A stretch of 64,000 nucleotides of DNA from positions 35,768-99,767 of the forward strand of contig QANZ01055349.1 of the NCBI GenBank assembly GCA_003254925.1, in the 5' to 3' direction. Positions within the stretch are counted from its first letter, which is position 1; every line of letters starts with the position of its first letter. This DNA is from Chamaecrista fasciculata. Its lineage: Eukaryota; Streptophyta; Magnoliopsida; Fabales; Fabaceae. The position numbers and the translations under genes are program-made. Below the pieces are notes generated by a model. That model was not told where the DNA came from and did not search any database. It was given only the letters and a program-made list of their open reading frames with translations. Shown one piece after another: positions 1-14,933 of this stretch.

Positions 1-89
1 TCTAGTGACGCCACTAAAACCCCATATCTTCGTTTTCACTCAGTTAAGTCCCAAAACTTACTCGTTTATGTAAATTCACAGAAACGACG

Positions 90-3000
90 ATGATGATCCA
101 AGTGGCTTCGTCTGGTTCTTCTCTCTTCTCTCCTTTCTCTGTTTGCAACAGACTCAATCCTTTCTTCTATTATAGAGGACGCCGCCGCATTCGGCTCTCT
201 CATTGGCAGTTCAACCGAGTTAGGCCTCGACATTTTGCAGGTTTTTATTTTTGGTTTTGATTTCTCTTTTCATTTGTATCTATTGTGTTACGTGAGAAGA
301 TTGAGTTTCTTGATTATCAATTAAGGGGTTTGAACTTTATGGCATGCTTGCTGAATTTTATCTAATGCCACTAGCTAAAGATTTTTTCTTTTTTGGTAGT
401 TGGGCTGTCTTACAACAGTTTTATTCTCGTCAGAAACCACAAGTTTTTATGAGAGTAGGGAGAACTAGGGAGGGAAGGGATATCAAAGGATGTTTTGCTT
501 TATCTCTATTGTGGATACGGAAGATTCTACAAATTTATAATGACTAGCATACATTTGTATATTTCAGTTGTCGCATCAGAGAATGGTGTCTTCACTTCTC
601 CAGAAATTGCCAAATCTTTTGACTTCACCTCGGAAGAACGTATATATAATTGGTATTTTTTTTAATTATTGTTAAGATCCTATGTTTTTTGTACTCTGTT
701 AAAATTTAATTTAGTAATTGCTTTATGGAATATCTGATTGCGCTGATAATCTAGTTTGTGCTTTGGGAGTTAGTTCTAACATCTGTCCAGCAGAGCAAAC
801 CTTGCCATAGTTCAGTATTGTTTTCTTAAATTAATTTTACTTCATGTTGAATCAACTGAAAAATTTGTTGAGTCAATATTAATTGTTGAAGACATGTGGG
901 TTTGTCCTGAGAGCATGGAGCAATTGTGATTTCTGTGGATAGTTGTTATGTAATTTAAATTGTTTGACATGCACATTTGAGTTTTATTTTGTATTTTTAT
1001 GCTACTGACTTAGTTGAAGTAGTCCATTGCAACATGAAATGTGAATTTGTTGCTTTCATTTTGCACTTGAAGTGCAATTACTTGGATTGGTAATTTACTC
1101 TTTTATGAATTTTTTGTTCCTTGCTGTATTGACAAGCTTTCTCAATATGTGGATTGGCATATTGAAATGCATAGCTATCTCATTTTTGGAGACTTTATTT
1201 TTTCTCCTCTAGTTTCTGGCTTTTGGGAATTGGGATGCATGCATATTACAAATGTGGCCTTGCTTCCTCTATTTTTCTATTGGGGTGTAGTTGGATCTAA
1301 AAGTGTTCTTGAGCTTGTCTTCCATTTGCATACTATTATTATATGTAATGATTTCATTGTAAATTATTGTATACTAGGTGGGAGTCTCAAGGGTATTTTA
1401 GGCCAAACTTTGACCGGGGAACTGATCCTTTTGTTATATCAATGCCGCCTCCTAATGTTACTGGATCACTGCACATGGGGCATGCAATGTTTGTGACACT
1501 AGAGGTTTCCAATTTTTCTAATGGATTTTCGCTATCATTTATCTTTGTGTATTTACATATTTGTGCATTTAGATGTACCTTCACATGCATCAATGTGTGT
1601 ACTGGGGTCCTTTCAAATGATAAAGGTAGCTAGACTATGTCAATTCTAGAATAAATGGTGCGTTTAGTTTATTTTATAAAGGTAGACTGTCAATTCAAGA
1701 AAAAAAAGGTATTTAATTGGCTTCCATAAGATTTCTCAAGTTAATTACAGTAACATATTTCTCATCTATTTTAATCAACTATGTTTTATTCTAAATTTTT
1801 AGTTCGACTTTCATAAGTTATAGTTCCTTGCATGTTACATACTTGCGCAAAATGTATAGCATAAAATGTCATATTTCATTTCTTTACTTTGGATTCTTAC
1901 TGCTTGTTTTACATCTTAGTGACAATTATTTATACACACCAATGTGTCATGTTAGGCCATTCTAGTTGGTGGTGTTTCGGCTAGAATTTTTCCATAGTGA
2001 AATATCTTTTTATTCTTATCTTGCCTTGCCTTGCAGGATATTATGATTAGATACCACCGCATGAAGGGAAGGCCAACACTTTGGCTTCCTGGTACAGATC
2101 ATGCAGGTATTGCGACTCAGGTTTGTCAATAAATTTTTTTTGTTTTCACCTCTACGCAGCTGACTCTTCTTCTCTATGTTAATAGTATCTTGCACCTACT
2201 TTTTTCCTGGAATTTCTTAATCTGTAGTAGTAATACTCAATATGATATAGTACTAAATTACTATTATTACCTTGTGGGTTTGAAGGTCAAACAAAGCATT
2301 AATGTCATCTAGTAGTAGTATTTGAAACTCAATATATTATAATACTAATATCTTTTGGTAGGTTTGAATGCGAAACAAGTACCTTCTCCTTATTGATGTT
2401 TTATGTGATTCATGTTTGCACTAGTAAGTTGCTTGGAAAATCTGGTGTCTGCCTGTTGAAATAGTTAATCGACATTTGACTTCATTAGCTAATTAGTTTT
2501 TCTTCAACTGTTCCTTAAATGTACAATGGGAGAGGAGTGCCTTGCTATTTTCGTAATTTTTTTTTTCTCAAAATTACCTTAAAAATAATGTCATTCAATT
2601 ATTTGGTAGTCCCTCTTTAGGCATCGTATTAGTTTGTCTTGTAGTTAATTGTTGCATTGTTCTTCTTAACTTCGGTCTTTACAATTGAAGCTATAGGTTT
2701 TCCCATTCTAAATTTTACTTTGCTCCTTTCAGTTGGTTGTTGAAAGGATGCTTGCATCTGAAGGAATTAGCAGGGTTGAAATGAGTAGAGAGGAATTTAC
2801 CAAACGAGTTTGGCAGTGGAAAGAGAAGTATGCCTTATCTATAATTTTTTGTTTCTTTTCTTCCATTGTATTTGTTAACTATGTCCAGCCATATTTGATG
2901 TGGTCTCACGTAGATAGTTGTCATTAATACTTTATTGCATTTTCTTGGCTCTTTAGTCTATATTTGAATGATGGACCAACATTGTTTAAATTCAATGTTG

Positions 3001-6000
3001 CTTACTATGGAAGTGATAGGTGAAAAGAAGAGAATTTAGTGCATCTAAAATGCAGCTTCTTTTTCACCGATGTGATCTCAATGACACAGTTGTAAATATA
3101 AATTAGTTCTGCATCATTTGTCATGTAGTGCTCAAACTCTTCTAGGCCATGGCTTTCATGTGAGGATATGTGTGTGTATAACTTATTAAGTTATCATCAG
3201 CTTTCATTTAATAGCTTATGCTTTTGAGTTGGATTGGTATTTAAAGTGTTCACAAAATTTTACTTAGACCTGTTCCTTTCCCTTTTGTTTCTTTTCAATT
3301 TCAAAAGGGACAAAAATATTTAAAGGGTAAATCAGAACATGATTCATTTTATGCTTTACCCCATTTTTTCCATACTTTGATTACACCCATTTATGCAAAC
3401 AATTTAGTGAGTGCTTGGTAAGGTTTATTGTCTTTTTATTACACTGTGTAGGAACATCAGAAAAGTGTTGCAACTATGTTGGCCAATTTCATTACTTGGT
3501 ACTAATATTTCAAACATCCAGCATGTATGATCTAGAGTTTTGCATTTGAATTCTATTGAATGGTCTAGACAGCTGAACATATAGAGGACTTAGTTAAGAT
3601 GAAATAATGTTTACACTTGCTGATAATTGATTGACTAATAATAAAGAACATACTTCTATGTTATGATTTTATTTTGCTATTTAGTAAAATTCATTTACTT
3701 TCGTGTATATCAGGTATGGTGGAACCATCACAAATCAGATCAAGAGACTTGGTGCTTCTTGTGATTGGACTAGAGAGCACTTCACCCTTGATGAACAGCT
3801 AAGTCGTAAGACAGTTTTCAACTGATTGGAATTCTAGCAAACCTAGAAAGTTATGGATGTGATTGTATGAATGGTTTAATTATCAAAGTAAATAGAACTT
3901 GTGCATTTTGATGCTATTATTAATTTACTAGTTTATTTTTCCTTTTTTCTTTTTCAGTGTCAACTAAGGCAACTGAATCTGTTGCACTGATGTAAATTTA
4001 GTACTCAAACATATAGCTACATATTGTTTGCTTGCCCTGTAAAATATACTGATACCATGGCTACCATTTTCTGCAGAAGCTGTAATTGAAGCATTTGTCA
4101 AGCTTCATGAGAAAGGTTTGATTTATCAAGGTATAGCCCGAAGTTGCATCATGTCACTTCAGGACAAAATGTATTTTTTAACCTGTTCATGTAATTTTTC
4201 TTTTCCTCCCAGTTAATCTCCCTGGTTGGTATGCTGAGAGATTCAAGAACTTTTATTAAAGCTTTAAGGGGGTTATATTGTCTTCCTCCTATTCTTTGTC
4301 ACTCTTTTCCTTCTACCAATAATTGTTCTGTTATAAAGATAAAAAGGACTTGGAAAGTGTTTAGGGAGGCTTATTTGCCATCTGAAGAAATTTTTATCGA
4401 TATGCATTGCATATAATTATTTTTTACATCCTCCTGCTTTGTATTTGTTCCCTCTTTTGATGGACTTTTCATTTTTCATGGTTTTATATATTTTTGATGC
4501 TATGTTCAACACCATATGAAGGGTCAAGTTCTGATTTGAAAGTACTTTATAGATTTGGACAGTTCCTACTTTTTTAGCCTGTATAATTGTAGTGAATCTT
4601 GCATGATTTCGTTTCTCTAATATATGACGGAAGAAGTTTTTTTTTTTTTTCGATACTCTGATCAAAGTGTTGTTTAAACTTGGTTTGAGGCTTGATGTAG
4701 AACCTTTATAAGCTATGATTGGCTTTAGTGGATCTTTTTATTCAGAAGCTGCTACTATTTAAATTGCACTTTCCTGTTAGGGACTCTTACAGGCGACACA
4801 ATTTTCTTCGTAGCTTCGTTTTAATTGGTTTTCTTAATAATGATGAGCCCTATATGTAGCTCTTAAATTTTAATTTGCTGTACTTTTGTGCAATTTATAT
4901 TCATAAATGATATATCTTTCCTCAAAAGTAAGATATAATTACTCTTTCACTTCTTTGAAATTTAGGATCATACATGGTAAACTGGTCTCCTACTCTACAG
5001 ACTGCTGTTTCTGACTTGGTTAGTAGCTTTCAGTTTGGTGCTACTCCTGCTGCTTTTTATCTGGCTTAGTTGTCAATATTTAAATTGAGCCTCATATTTA
5101 TGTGTAGGAAGTGGAATATTCAGAAGAGTCTGGTTTTCTGTATTATATAAAATATCGTGTTGCCGGAGGTTCAAGGTACTTGCTCGATATTTTCCAAAAT
5201 AAACTCTTAACAGAGATGTAGACTTTAGTCAAATTATATATATTCTGAAGCATAGTTTTTGTGAACTCATTTTTTTAATACGAGAATTCTTACAACTTTT
5301 CGTCTAAGTTGGCTAGTTTACCTAGTTTGTGTTTAATTAATTTGACCAGCCTTGAGAAAGTTTCCAGAATTGGGGTGGTTTGGCCATTGTTCATTACAGC
5401 TGCTGAACTTGCTTCAGATAGAAAAATGATTCATGTAGCAGGACCATTTTTCTATGTTGTTTAAATCTTTTTATCAAGGTTTCTAATGTTTTGGCATATG
5501 TAGCCCTAACTTAAATAATCTCTTAAAAGCCCCTGTTAGAAGTTTTCTTGAGATATTCTAAACATTTTAGCTTGTTCAGGCCTAGAATTACAAATTTGTT
5601 TTCTTGGATGGATTGGCAAGCTTCAATATTTAGAACATCTTATTATAAGCTGATAACCAGAAACTGATATTATGCTCTTCTCATATGAATTTGATGATTT
5701 GCTTGTTATACTGGGAAATGAGCTGTATTTTCTCTTCATGTTTGCACCTTAAGCAAATTCTGTTGCTTTGGACATTGATATCTTTATAACTATTTTGTAG
5801 GAGTGACTACTTGACAGTAGCTACAACACGACCCGAGACTTTATTTGGTGATGTAGCTCTAGCAGTGCATCCAAAGGTAGGAAATTTTTCCTGGGCCTGC
5901 CACATGTAGGTAGAGCAAGAGCTGATCATATTTTTAAGCTTATTGAAAGTCATATTCACTTCAAGTCATTAACGCTATAGCTACAGGTCACATGTTTATG

Positions 6001-9000
6001 AGCTTTTGGTCTATTTATGTATTTATGGCTCCAGCTGTGTTAGAATTGTACCAATACTCCAATAGAAGTTTGTTGTATGAGGAAACAATTTCCAAATGCA
6101 GGAAGGCGTATGTTGAAAATATATTTCATTGAATAAGTCTTGATGATTATACAATGAAGATTGCACTCATATAAATACACAAGGAAAACACTTAATACAT
6201 TCAATACTCAACTACTCAACCACCTAATTAATATAGGAACCAAATATTGACCAACTACCTTAATAAATAAGGATTGACATATTCATATTCTCAACAGCGT
6301 AATCCTGGACTTTGATATGTTTATGTGTAAATATATGCATGCGCACTACTTCAACAGGTTTGTTGCCTAACATCTTAATATATTATAAATTTCAGGATGA
6401 ACGATATTCCAAGTATATTGGTCAGATGGCAATTGTGCCAATGACATTTGGCCGTCACGTTCCTATCCTTTCTGACAAGGTAAGGACGTATCAATCTGTT
6501 AATGTTGTTGATACTTGTTGAATACAGATTAAGTCATTCAGTTTTAACTTGTAGTGAGAAATTCTGGTTATTGAAATTCTGACAGTATAAAGTAACTTTA
6601 ATGAACTTATAGTTCATCACTAGGAGTTTTTTTTATTCAAATTAGTTACTTAAATGTTAAAAGGAAAAATACCCACTTATTCTTGTTGTTTTATTAGGCC
6701 TCTTGGTATTCAGTTCTAGAGTGTTGTGAGGGGTTTTTGTGGTTAGATTAAAATGCAGAAGGGTTGGAAGGCTTTATTGTCTTGATGTATTCCTGCCTCT
6801 TCTGTGCTGGACTCCTTTTTACTCTTTTGAGGACAATGTCTTGTGCTTTATCTTTGTGTGCGATCTTTTTCTTAGTTTTTGAATTTTTTCCTGCTTTACT
6901 TTGTTGTATATTCTTTTGGCTTTGTATCTTAGTAGCACAAATACTAGCACCTATCTTAATTAGTAATCTAATATGCTCTTAGATTCTTCCTTATCATGAT
7001 CATCTATTGTTTGCAGGAAGTATGATAATTCAGTCTACATAAATTTCTATACCTTTGTAGTTTTTGTTTCTTCCCTTTGTTACAACTTACAACCACTATT
7101 TTGGAGACAGTTCTTGTGTGAATTCCACTCATTTACTTGATTTTTATTGCTGTTGAGTGACAGCACGTTGATAGAGACTTCGGAACTGGAGTCTTGAAAA
7201 TTAGTCCAGGACATGATCATAATGATTACTTACTTGCTAGAAAGCTTGGCCTTCCAATACTTAATGTGATGAACAAAGATGGGACACTTAATAAGATTGC
7301 TGGCTTGTACAGGTATCTTTAAGATCATCTCATTTAGTTGTTTACATTTATTATGTATTGTTGTTTGCTTAATACATGTAAACTCTGGAAATCTAGTGGA
7401 CTAGATCGGTTTGAGGCTCGAAAGAAATTATGGGCTGAGCTTGAGGAAACAGGATTAGCTGAAAAAAGGGAACCACATACTTTACGGGTTCCCAGATCTC
7501 AGCGTGGTGGAGAAGTGAGTGTATTTGATTTTCTTGATCAATTTTGAGGTTTTAAATATACTCTTCTGTCCTAACACTCTTGTAATATCCTTTTTACTTG
7601 TAAACTTGATTACTTTGTATTTTTATATTTTGTGTCCCTAACCCTGGGTTGGTTTTCATTTTTCTATCAGGTGATAGAACCACTTGTCAGTAAGCAGTGG
7701 TTTGTTAGTATGGAGCCCCTTGCTATGAAGGCTCTTCAAGCAGTTGAAAAAGGAGAGTTGAAAATAATTCCAGAAAGATTTGAGAAGGTTTGTAATCAAT
7801 CAATTCACGATTAGATATAGACCTTCATGCTGTTAATGCAAATTCATAACTCTTTGAGTTTTTGTTTTCTTCTTCACATTTATATATTGTATCATTTAAT
7901 GGTTGAGGCATCTTCATGTGTGCCTTGCTACTGTAATTGCAGTGAGTCAGTTTGGGTCATGTACTTGAACTAAGTTGGAGTAAATTATATGTAAAATTTT
8001 GGCAACTAAAGGGTATCAAATAAAAAATGTATTTTAAAACATAGTGTAGTTCAGTCTCATGATAGTTTTGGCTTTTTATTCTTTTGTTTGGTATAGAATC
8101 TCCAACACAATCTGAATGAAGTTTCCAAGTTTCTGATGTACTGTAAGGTGTACAATTGACTTGTTAATACACACAAGTCACTGTCATATCTGATTTTTCA
8201 CCTTGTTTGTTTGTTATGTTTCACATGTTGATGACAGATTTACAATCACTGGCTTTCCAACATCAAGGATTGGTGTATAAGCAGACAACTATGGTGGGGA
8301 CACCGGATACCTGTTTGGTACATTGTTGGAAAAAACAATGAAGAGGAATACATTGTTGCTAGGAATGCTGATGAAGCACTTGAGAAAGCTCACAAGAGAT
8401 ATGGAAAGGATGTAGAAATATATCAGGACCCTGATGTTCTTGACACGTGGTTCTCGAGGTCTTTTCTTTAAGAAGAATTGGTTATTAATGTTCTTTTTCT
8501 TTTTAGATGCACTTGTAAGACACAGATACTTGAAAAAAAGGAGCCATACACTTATGATGTTGTTGTGTCTTGTGTTCATGTTGGAGTCTATGCTCCCTAG
8601 AGATCCAATCATCATTAGCATCTTGTTGTAAATTACTCCAAATAAATATCTTATGAGTAACCATCAATTTTTCAAAGAAACACTTTCTTAATAGAGGCTG
8701 ATTATTTTCTATCTTCATTAAGCAAATGTGTATGCATTATTTATTGATCGAGTGCTAGCCATGAGATGTTAAGTTTATGCTTTTCCCCTTGTAAGGAATT
8801 GATTGGATGGTTTTCAGGCATTAGTATAGAAATTAGTCATTGTTTTTGTGACTTCTAAATCCTAAGTAAAACTGAAGATGCAATACATTATCTTGTTCCA
8901 TTTTTAGTGGTAATTTATGCAAGTAGTGGTCACACGCTGCATCTTCAACATGGAACATCATTTTTGTAAGCCTTGTGGTGGGACTGACATTTGAAGAACT

Positions 9001-12000
9001 GCAACTGTGTTCTATGTTATTTTTCAGAGTCTTTTGACTTGAGATGCCGTATTTCTTTTTTCAATTTTATGGACTAACCTTGTGTTTTGTGTTTTATCAG
9101 TGCACTGTGGCCTTTTAGCACCCTTGGATGGCCAGATCTGTCTGCAGAGGATTTTGAACGATTCTATCCAACTACAATGCTTGAGACAGGGTATGTTCCT
9201 GGAATGCAAGCTTCTTCTCCTTGGTGATGCAAGAGTGGATATTTTTTTTTTCTGGTTATGTTTTCAGTTTTTCTTTTTACCATAGAGGATATCAGTTATG
9301 CGATTTCATCTTCTCCTTTATATGAGGTAGAGGAGATGAAGTGTAAGGACTTGATGATTTCGGTACTGCAATATATTTCTCATCACTTTGCAATCTATTT
9401 TGATGAGAAAGTGACAGACAACAGAACATTTGGTTTCTGATATGTTGTTCCTATATTTTCTTTATTAGTGGTCTTTTTATTTTAAGTTGATGTAGATATT
9501 GAATCCTAAACAACAGCCATGTCAATGTATTAATAATAAGATCAATTTTCCTAAAAGTAAGAATCGCGTTAATGTTAACTTTATTGCTATAGATTCTATA
9601 AATGGATTTGAATTCTCTCTAGTACATTGTTTTTAATGATGCACCATAGCATTTTGTGTTTGGCAAGTCTAGTTATCAGTATTACATGCTATGTGCTGGT
9701 CTCAAGCACTTTACTTTTATATAATATTTCTTTCTCCTCTAAATTGTCTCTTTGCAAAAAAAAATCTAAAAGAAGGGATGTTTCTTTCATATTTTGACAG
9801 GCATGACATTCTATTCTTTTGGGTTGCAAGAATGGTAATGATGGGGATTGAGTTCACCGGGAGAGTCCCATTTTCTTATGTATATTTGCATGGTCTCATC
9901 AGGGATTCACAGGTGACATTGCTATATAAGTTTATTTTGAAATTAACTTGTTGTTTACAAATTTTCTTTCTCATGTTTAGTTAGTTTTTCTTGCATTTTA
10001 TGCTGTATGAAAATCTTGAACTATTTCATCTCTTATGTTTTCAATGTAGCAAATTAATATTTTTACAGTTACACCCATTTATGAGTGGTTTTTCTGAGTG
10101 GTCATTTATTCTCATAACCTGGGACTATTGTTTTTTTATAAGATTCATAAAACTCTACTGGTGGTCTGCTGATCTTCGTTGGATATTCAAGAAAGACAAC
10201 TTTTTGACTGTAACTTCTGTGACAAAACAGTCGACTCCCCCCCATATATGCAAAATTTGGTTAACTATTAGCACAAGTTGCTTTGTAAAGTTTGTCTTAT
10301 TATCACACATTGTTAGGCCAAAAGTAACTTTTGCAGCTATCTGTTGGCTTCTTCAATTGAGGTTCAACTAGGGCCGGTTCAATTTGTAAATAAGCCAAGG
10401 CTTATCTTTCTTTGCTTGTGATTTAAATCTGCTTTCCTATCTTGGATGATAGAGAAATGGAGAATTCAGACCTCTTGGTTTAGAAATGTCACCATACATA
10501 TTTCATTAGTTTATTGTTTTGGAATCAATGTAATTTTTTCCATAAGGCTTTGGTAGCATCTGTTAGGTAAATATTAAATTAATCCAACTCATCTCTCCTC
10601 CCTTGAGGATCATGGCTACCCTTTTTTATTGACTTTTTCCTGCAAGGCTTTGGCGCATCTTTTAGGAAATTTTTTTTTGAAAGTCATATTTTTTACACTT
10701 GGAGCGATATATTCTAGAGAGCTAAACAACTATTTGATCTCCACATAATTATTTTGCTCATTAAAAAAAGAATCAGGTCTGTCACTGATATATTACTGTC
10801 TAAATTGTTAGTTTGCAAAAACAGTTTGCTTTATTTTGTTCAAATTTTCGACTTTGAGATCTTATAACTCTGAATTTCCCTTCTCTTTCTTTTCTTTGAG
10901 TTGTAATGGCGTTCTAATTTTAGCATCTTTCTGAAAAAACTTAGTGGGAGCCTCGTGCACTCGGCCGCCCTTTTTTTTTTTTTGAAAAAACTTAAACTTG
11001 TTTCCAAGTTTTTGTATTTGTTTAGACTTACTGTGATGGTTGCAATTTTCAGGGGAGAAAAATGTCTAAAACATTGGGTAATGTAATAGATCCTCTTGAC
11101 ACAATAAAAGAATTTGGGACAGATGCTTTACGATTCACACTGGCTTTAGGAACTGCTGGACAGGTCTGTCGTGCTCTTTTCTCATGGAGGGTTTTGTTGA
11201 CTATTTATAATTTGATAGGTAGTTTCTTAGCTTGTTAAAACACTTTTCTGAACGATGGGCCATTTTCTTTCAGGACCTTAATTTGTCTACGGAGCGGTTG
11301 ACCTCCAACAAGGCCTTCACAAACAAATTGTGGAATGCTGGCAAATTTATATTACAGAATTTGCCTAATCAGCATGATACACTTGCTTGGGAAAATATAT
11401 TGGCTTATAAGGTTATGAATAGTCCTGCAGAGTTATTTATTTTTTGAGTAATAATATATGAGATAGGACTAATCCAAAGCTTGCTGATGGAAAAACTATT
11501 TGTTATAACTATAACTATATGGCTATATAGCCCCAAATTTACACAATCTGGCTCCCCAAAAAAAAATCCATAAATTGAGATAAAAAATCAGAAGCAACTT
11601 ACTATTTAAAGTGGACAAAGTTTATTGGAAACTTGTTATAATTTGGCCAACTAACAAACCACAAGTGCTAGAATCCTGGAATCTAAAACTCTTGCAAAGC
11701 AAATAATACTTATAATCTGATGATGATCATTAAACAGAAAAGGTGGAGCATTTGTAATGCTCAACACAGTAGTGAGATGCGGATAATAGGAAAACATGCT
11801 GGTTCATGTGTAGCAAACAGAAAGTGTGCTAACTAACAAGTCGTGATGCAAGTGTAATGTGGCAGTGGCTGCATGGTACTAAAATAAAGGGAAGCACATT
11901 GAGTGTTAGACATAAGGACTAAAATAGATTAAGATAAATAATCTTCAGATAGATATGCCTAACAGCCTTAGGAATGACATGCTGGGATGCTTCATTGCTT

Positions 12001-14933
12001 TTTGGCCCTTCTTCCTGGAGTGGGTAAGTAATGGTTTGGGCTTGGGCTGGTTTATAGGATCCAACCGTGTATCAGAAATGTCTTTTGGAGGTTTGATAAA
12101 TTAAATTTTGTTGACCTTTATTTTATATGGGGAGAGGATTTCGAAGTTTGATAAACATTCTTAGGAAGAATGTAAATGTCAGTTAAATCAGACACCAGAA
12201 TTTTCTATTGTTTAAAGCATAATTCGTCTCACTTTAGACCTTACTCAGCCTCTGTACTTCAAATGCATTGATTGCTCGATTCTTGTTTAAAAACAAATGT
12301 TATTATATTTTTAAAGTATGAATGCCTTTTTAAATTTAAGTCTCAAAACCACAGAAAAGAAATAGATTATATGCAGTTGCATTATTGCTAACTTTGGAGC
12401 TCTAGCACAAGTTTAAGTTGGAATCATGTTAGGCTGTTTGCTGTGCCAGAGGAAAGACAGTAAACATGGTCATTTTCACATGATTTTTAGTTAATACATA
12501 TACTACTTTGTTCTGATTCAGCTCATAACTATGACTTCAAAGTTGGGAGAAAATAGCTTGGCATATTAACTTTACTAAGACATTCTCTTTTCAGTTTGAC
12601 AATGAAGATTTCGTCGGTAATCTACCTTTACCTGAATGTTGGGTGGTAAGGCCAATCATTACATTCTTTATCTGTTGCGAAATCATGAACAGTTTCGTGA
12701 TTTATATAATTTAATTTTCTGAAATACAGGTGTCAAAACTTCATTCACTTGTCGATTCTGTCACTGCAAGCTATGACAAATTTTACTTTGGGGAAGTGGG
12801 AAGAGAAACATATGATTTCTTTTGGAGTGATTTTGCTGATTGGTATGTTACTGATAATATTTTATATACTTGCATACTCAAAGCTATAAAGATTCTAGTA
12901 CTAATGTAAGCTATGTGCCAAAGGTTTCTATATGGTTACTGATAATATGCTCTCTGATTTTCACCCCTCCTTGCAATATTAAGGTACATTGAGGCAAGCA
13001 AAGCTCGCCTGTACCAGTCCGGAGGTAATTCAGTTGCTTCACTAGCACAGGCTGTTCTTTTGTACACTTTTGAAAATGTACTCAAAATGCTGCATCCCTT
13101 CATGCCATTTGTAACTGAGGAGCTATGGCAGGTAATTTGATGCTCTAAGGTGATTTTATAGTACTTGCAAACTCTAGCTTTATAATATTGATGCCTTTTT
13201 CCTCTCAATTTTACATTTTAGGTCAACCCTCATTATTTATATTCTATAGTAATAATCCTTCAAGTTCTGTTTTTATGTCAAGGGACTATTTTGGACTCAT
13301 GTTTTTTGGATTTATCAACAGGCACTTCCTAATCGAAAGCAAGCTCTTATTGTATCACCTTGGCCAGGGACTCAACTTCCAAGGAAAATTAGCTCAATAA
13401 AAAAGTTTGAAAACTTGCAGGCTTTGGTGGGTATATCTTTCTCCTCTTATCATATTTAATGCTGCTCGATATTTGGTAACTGAATTAACTACAATCATGC
13501 TAATAAGCGGAACCATTTGTCATTTGGATATTGTTTCTGAAAATACTTAGGTTAGAGCTATCAGGAATGGTCGAGCAGAATATTCTGTTGAGCCTGCAAA
13601 ACGGATATCAGCTTCTATAGTTGCAAGCAATGAAGTTATCCAATATATAGCTGTAAGTGTGGTTCAATTTACATCTATCAAGCCAGATAGCGATGCCATT
13701 TTGACTTTGTCCTTTTAACTGATTGCCTATAACATGCTCTGCCTCAACTATCATGGAAAGAATGCACTTGTCATCTAATTGATTTGTGAATTGTAAACTG
13801 GATCGTATTCTTGCATTTATTTATTTTTTCTCTTCTCATAAGCTTGGTATCCTTTGTCAAGAAGGAAAATAAATAAAGCTTAGTACTGTGTATCTTGGGT
13901 CTCATGCAGAATGAAAGAGAGGTTTTAGCACTTCTCTCCCGACTGGATTTACAAAATCTTCATTTCACGGATTCTCCTCCAGGCAAGATTTCTTGATTTT
14001 TCCTCCCTCTTGTGTTAAAGGGTGGAGATAAGAGTTTTTCTCTTTTGTTTTCAGCATTTCTAACTTTTAGATCTTTTTTATTTTTAATTTCTCTGTTTCA
14101 TATAACAAATACTTGTTGCTGAATTATCACTTTGGTGGATGTGATAAAATATGTTTCAGGTGATGCAGATCAATCAGTTCACCTAGTGGCTGGTGAAGGA
14201 CTAGAGGCATATCTTCCTCTAGCTGATATGGTTGATATATCTGCAGAAGTTGAACGTCTTTCCAAGCGCCTTTCCAAGATGCAGAAGGAGTATGATGGCT
14301 TCAGAGCGCAACTCAGTTCTCCTAATGTATGAAATGCTGTTTTTATGGCCTTCTCATCTATATAAATGAACCGAGTTCTTTCTCTAGTCTGCTCATGCTC
14401 TTAAGTTTTAATCAAAGCAAGTTCAGTTCAAAAAGCCTGTGAAATTCCTTAGAGATATAAACTCGTAGGTCATCTTGTTTAGATCAAATCCTCTTACCTA
14501 TGTAAACTTTCAACTTTTAGTTTTCCACTATACTATGCATAATGAGGTGCAGGAGCAATAGGAAGGAAGTCATTGTGCATTTACATTCGTATAACTAGCC
14601 CTTTTTTCTTTTCGTTCTACTTTCCTTTCAACTTCTTGTTTGAGAATCTCATCAGTCTTATATGTAAATTTTTATTGGTCAGTATCATAAAGATTCTGGT
14701 TATTGTGGAGTGTCAATCAATCTTCTGTATGGCATTATCCTAGTCATAATGGACTTCATACAAAAGTAGCATTTACCATCTTCCGTTTTCTGTGCTTTAT
14801 GCAGTTTGTAGAGAAGGCTCCTGAGGATGTAGTACGTGGAGTGAGAGAAAAAGCAGCAGAAGCTGAAGAAAAGATCACTCTAACCAGAAACCGCCTTGAG
14901 TTTCTGAAATCTAATGTTCTAGTTTCAAAATAG
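90..14933 (+). CDS. EMB2247/VALRS2-like: Valine-tRNA ligase, organellar (chloroplast/mitochondrial), 27 exons
   Basis: Class I aminoacyl-tRNA synthetase charging tRNA-Val in plastids and probably mitochondria. Exons read by eye: 90-240, 568-652, 1378-1504, 2037-2120, 2733-2827, 3714-3805, 4077-4130, 4966-5018, 5108-5175, 5801-5876, 6396-6479, 7164-7312, 7397-7514, 7671-7787, 8238-8458, 9101-9190, 9801-9912, 11053-11163, 11274-11411, 12595-12645, 12730-12842, 12984-13131, 13322-13426, 13551-13652, 13910-13982, 14160-14326, 14805-14933. They sum to 2913 nt, 970 codons plus stop, near the usual family length. Residues 1 to about 55 are rich in Ser and Arg with no catalytic motif, as in an organellar transit peptide. 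HIGH motif is HMGH at 111-114; the KMSKS motif reads KMSKT at 595-599. An editing (CP1) domain lies between them, followed by an anticodon-binding region and a C-terminal charged coiled-coil arm (about 890-970). Intron 25 is GC-AG. Experimental targeting cannot be read from sequence. Confidence 0.95.
6111..6296. mobile_element. Solo LTR (186 bp) in intron 10 of the valine ligase gene
   Basis: The segment begins TGTTGA and ends TCAACA, the inverted TG...CA ends of an LTR, and is flanked on both sides by the 5-bp target duplication GCGTA (6106-6110 and 6297-6301). No internal region or second LTR is present, so it is best read as a solo LTR left by LTR-LTR recombination. Superfamily and orientation cannot be told with confidence; short copia-type LTRs are of this size. 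Confidence 0.75.
13983..14159 (+). other. GC-AG intron (intron 25 of valine ligase gene)
   Basis: Exon 25 ends CCAG and the intron starts GCAAGA rather than GT; the next exon follows TTTCAG. Reading Pro-Gly-Asp across this junction keeps the frame and the total length a multiple of three. The donor matches the known minor class AG|GCAAG, spliced by the ordinary U2 machinery. Confidence 0.85.
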
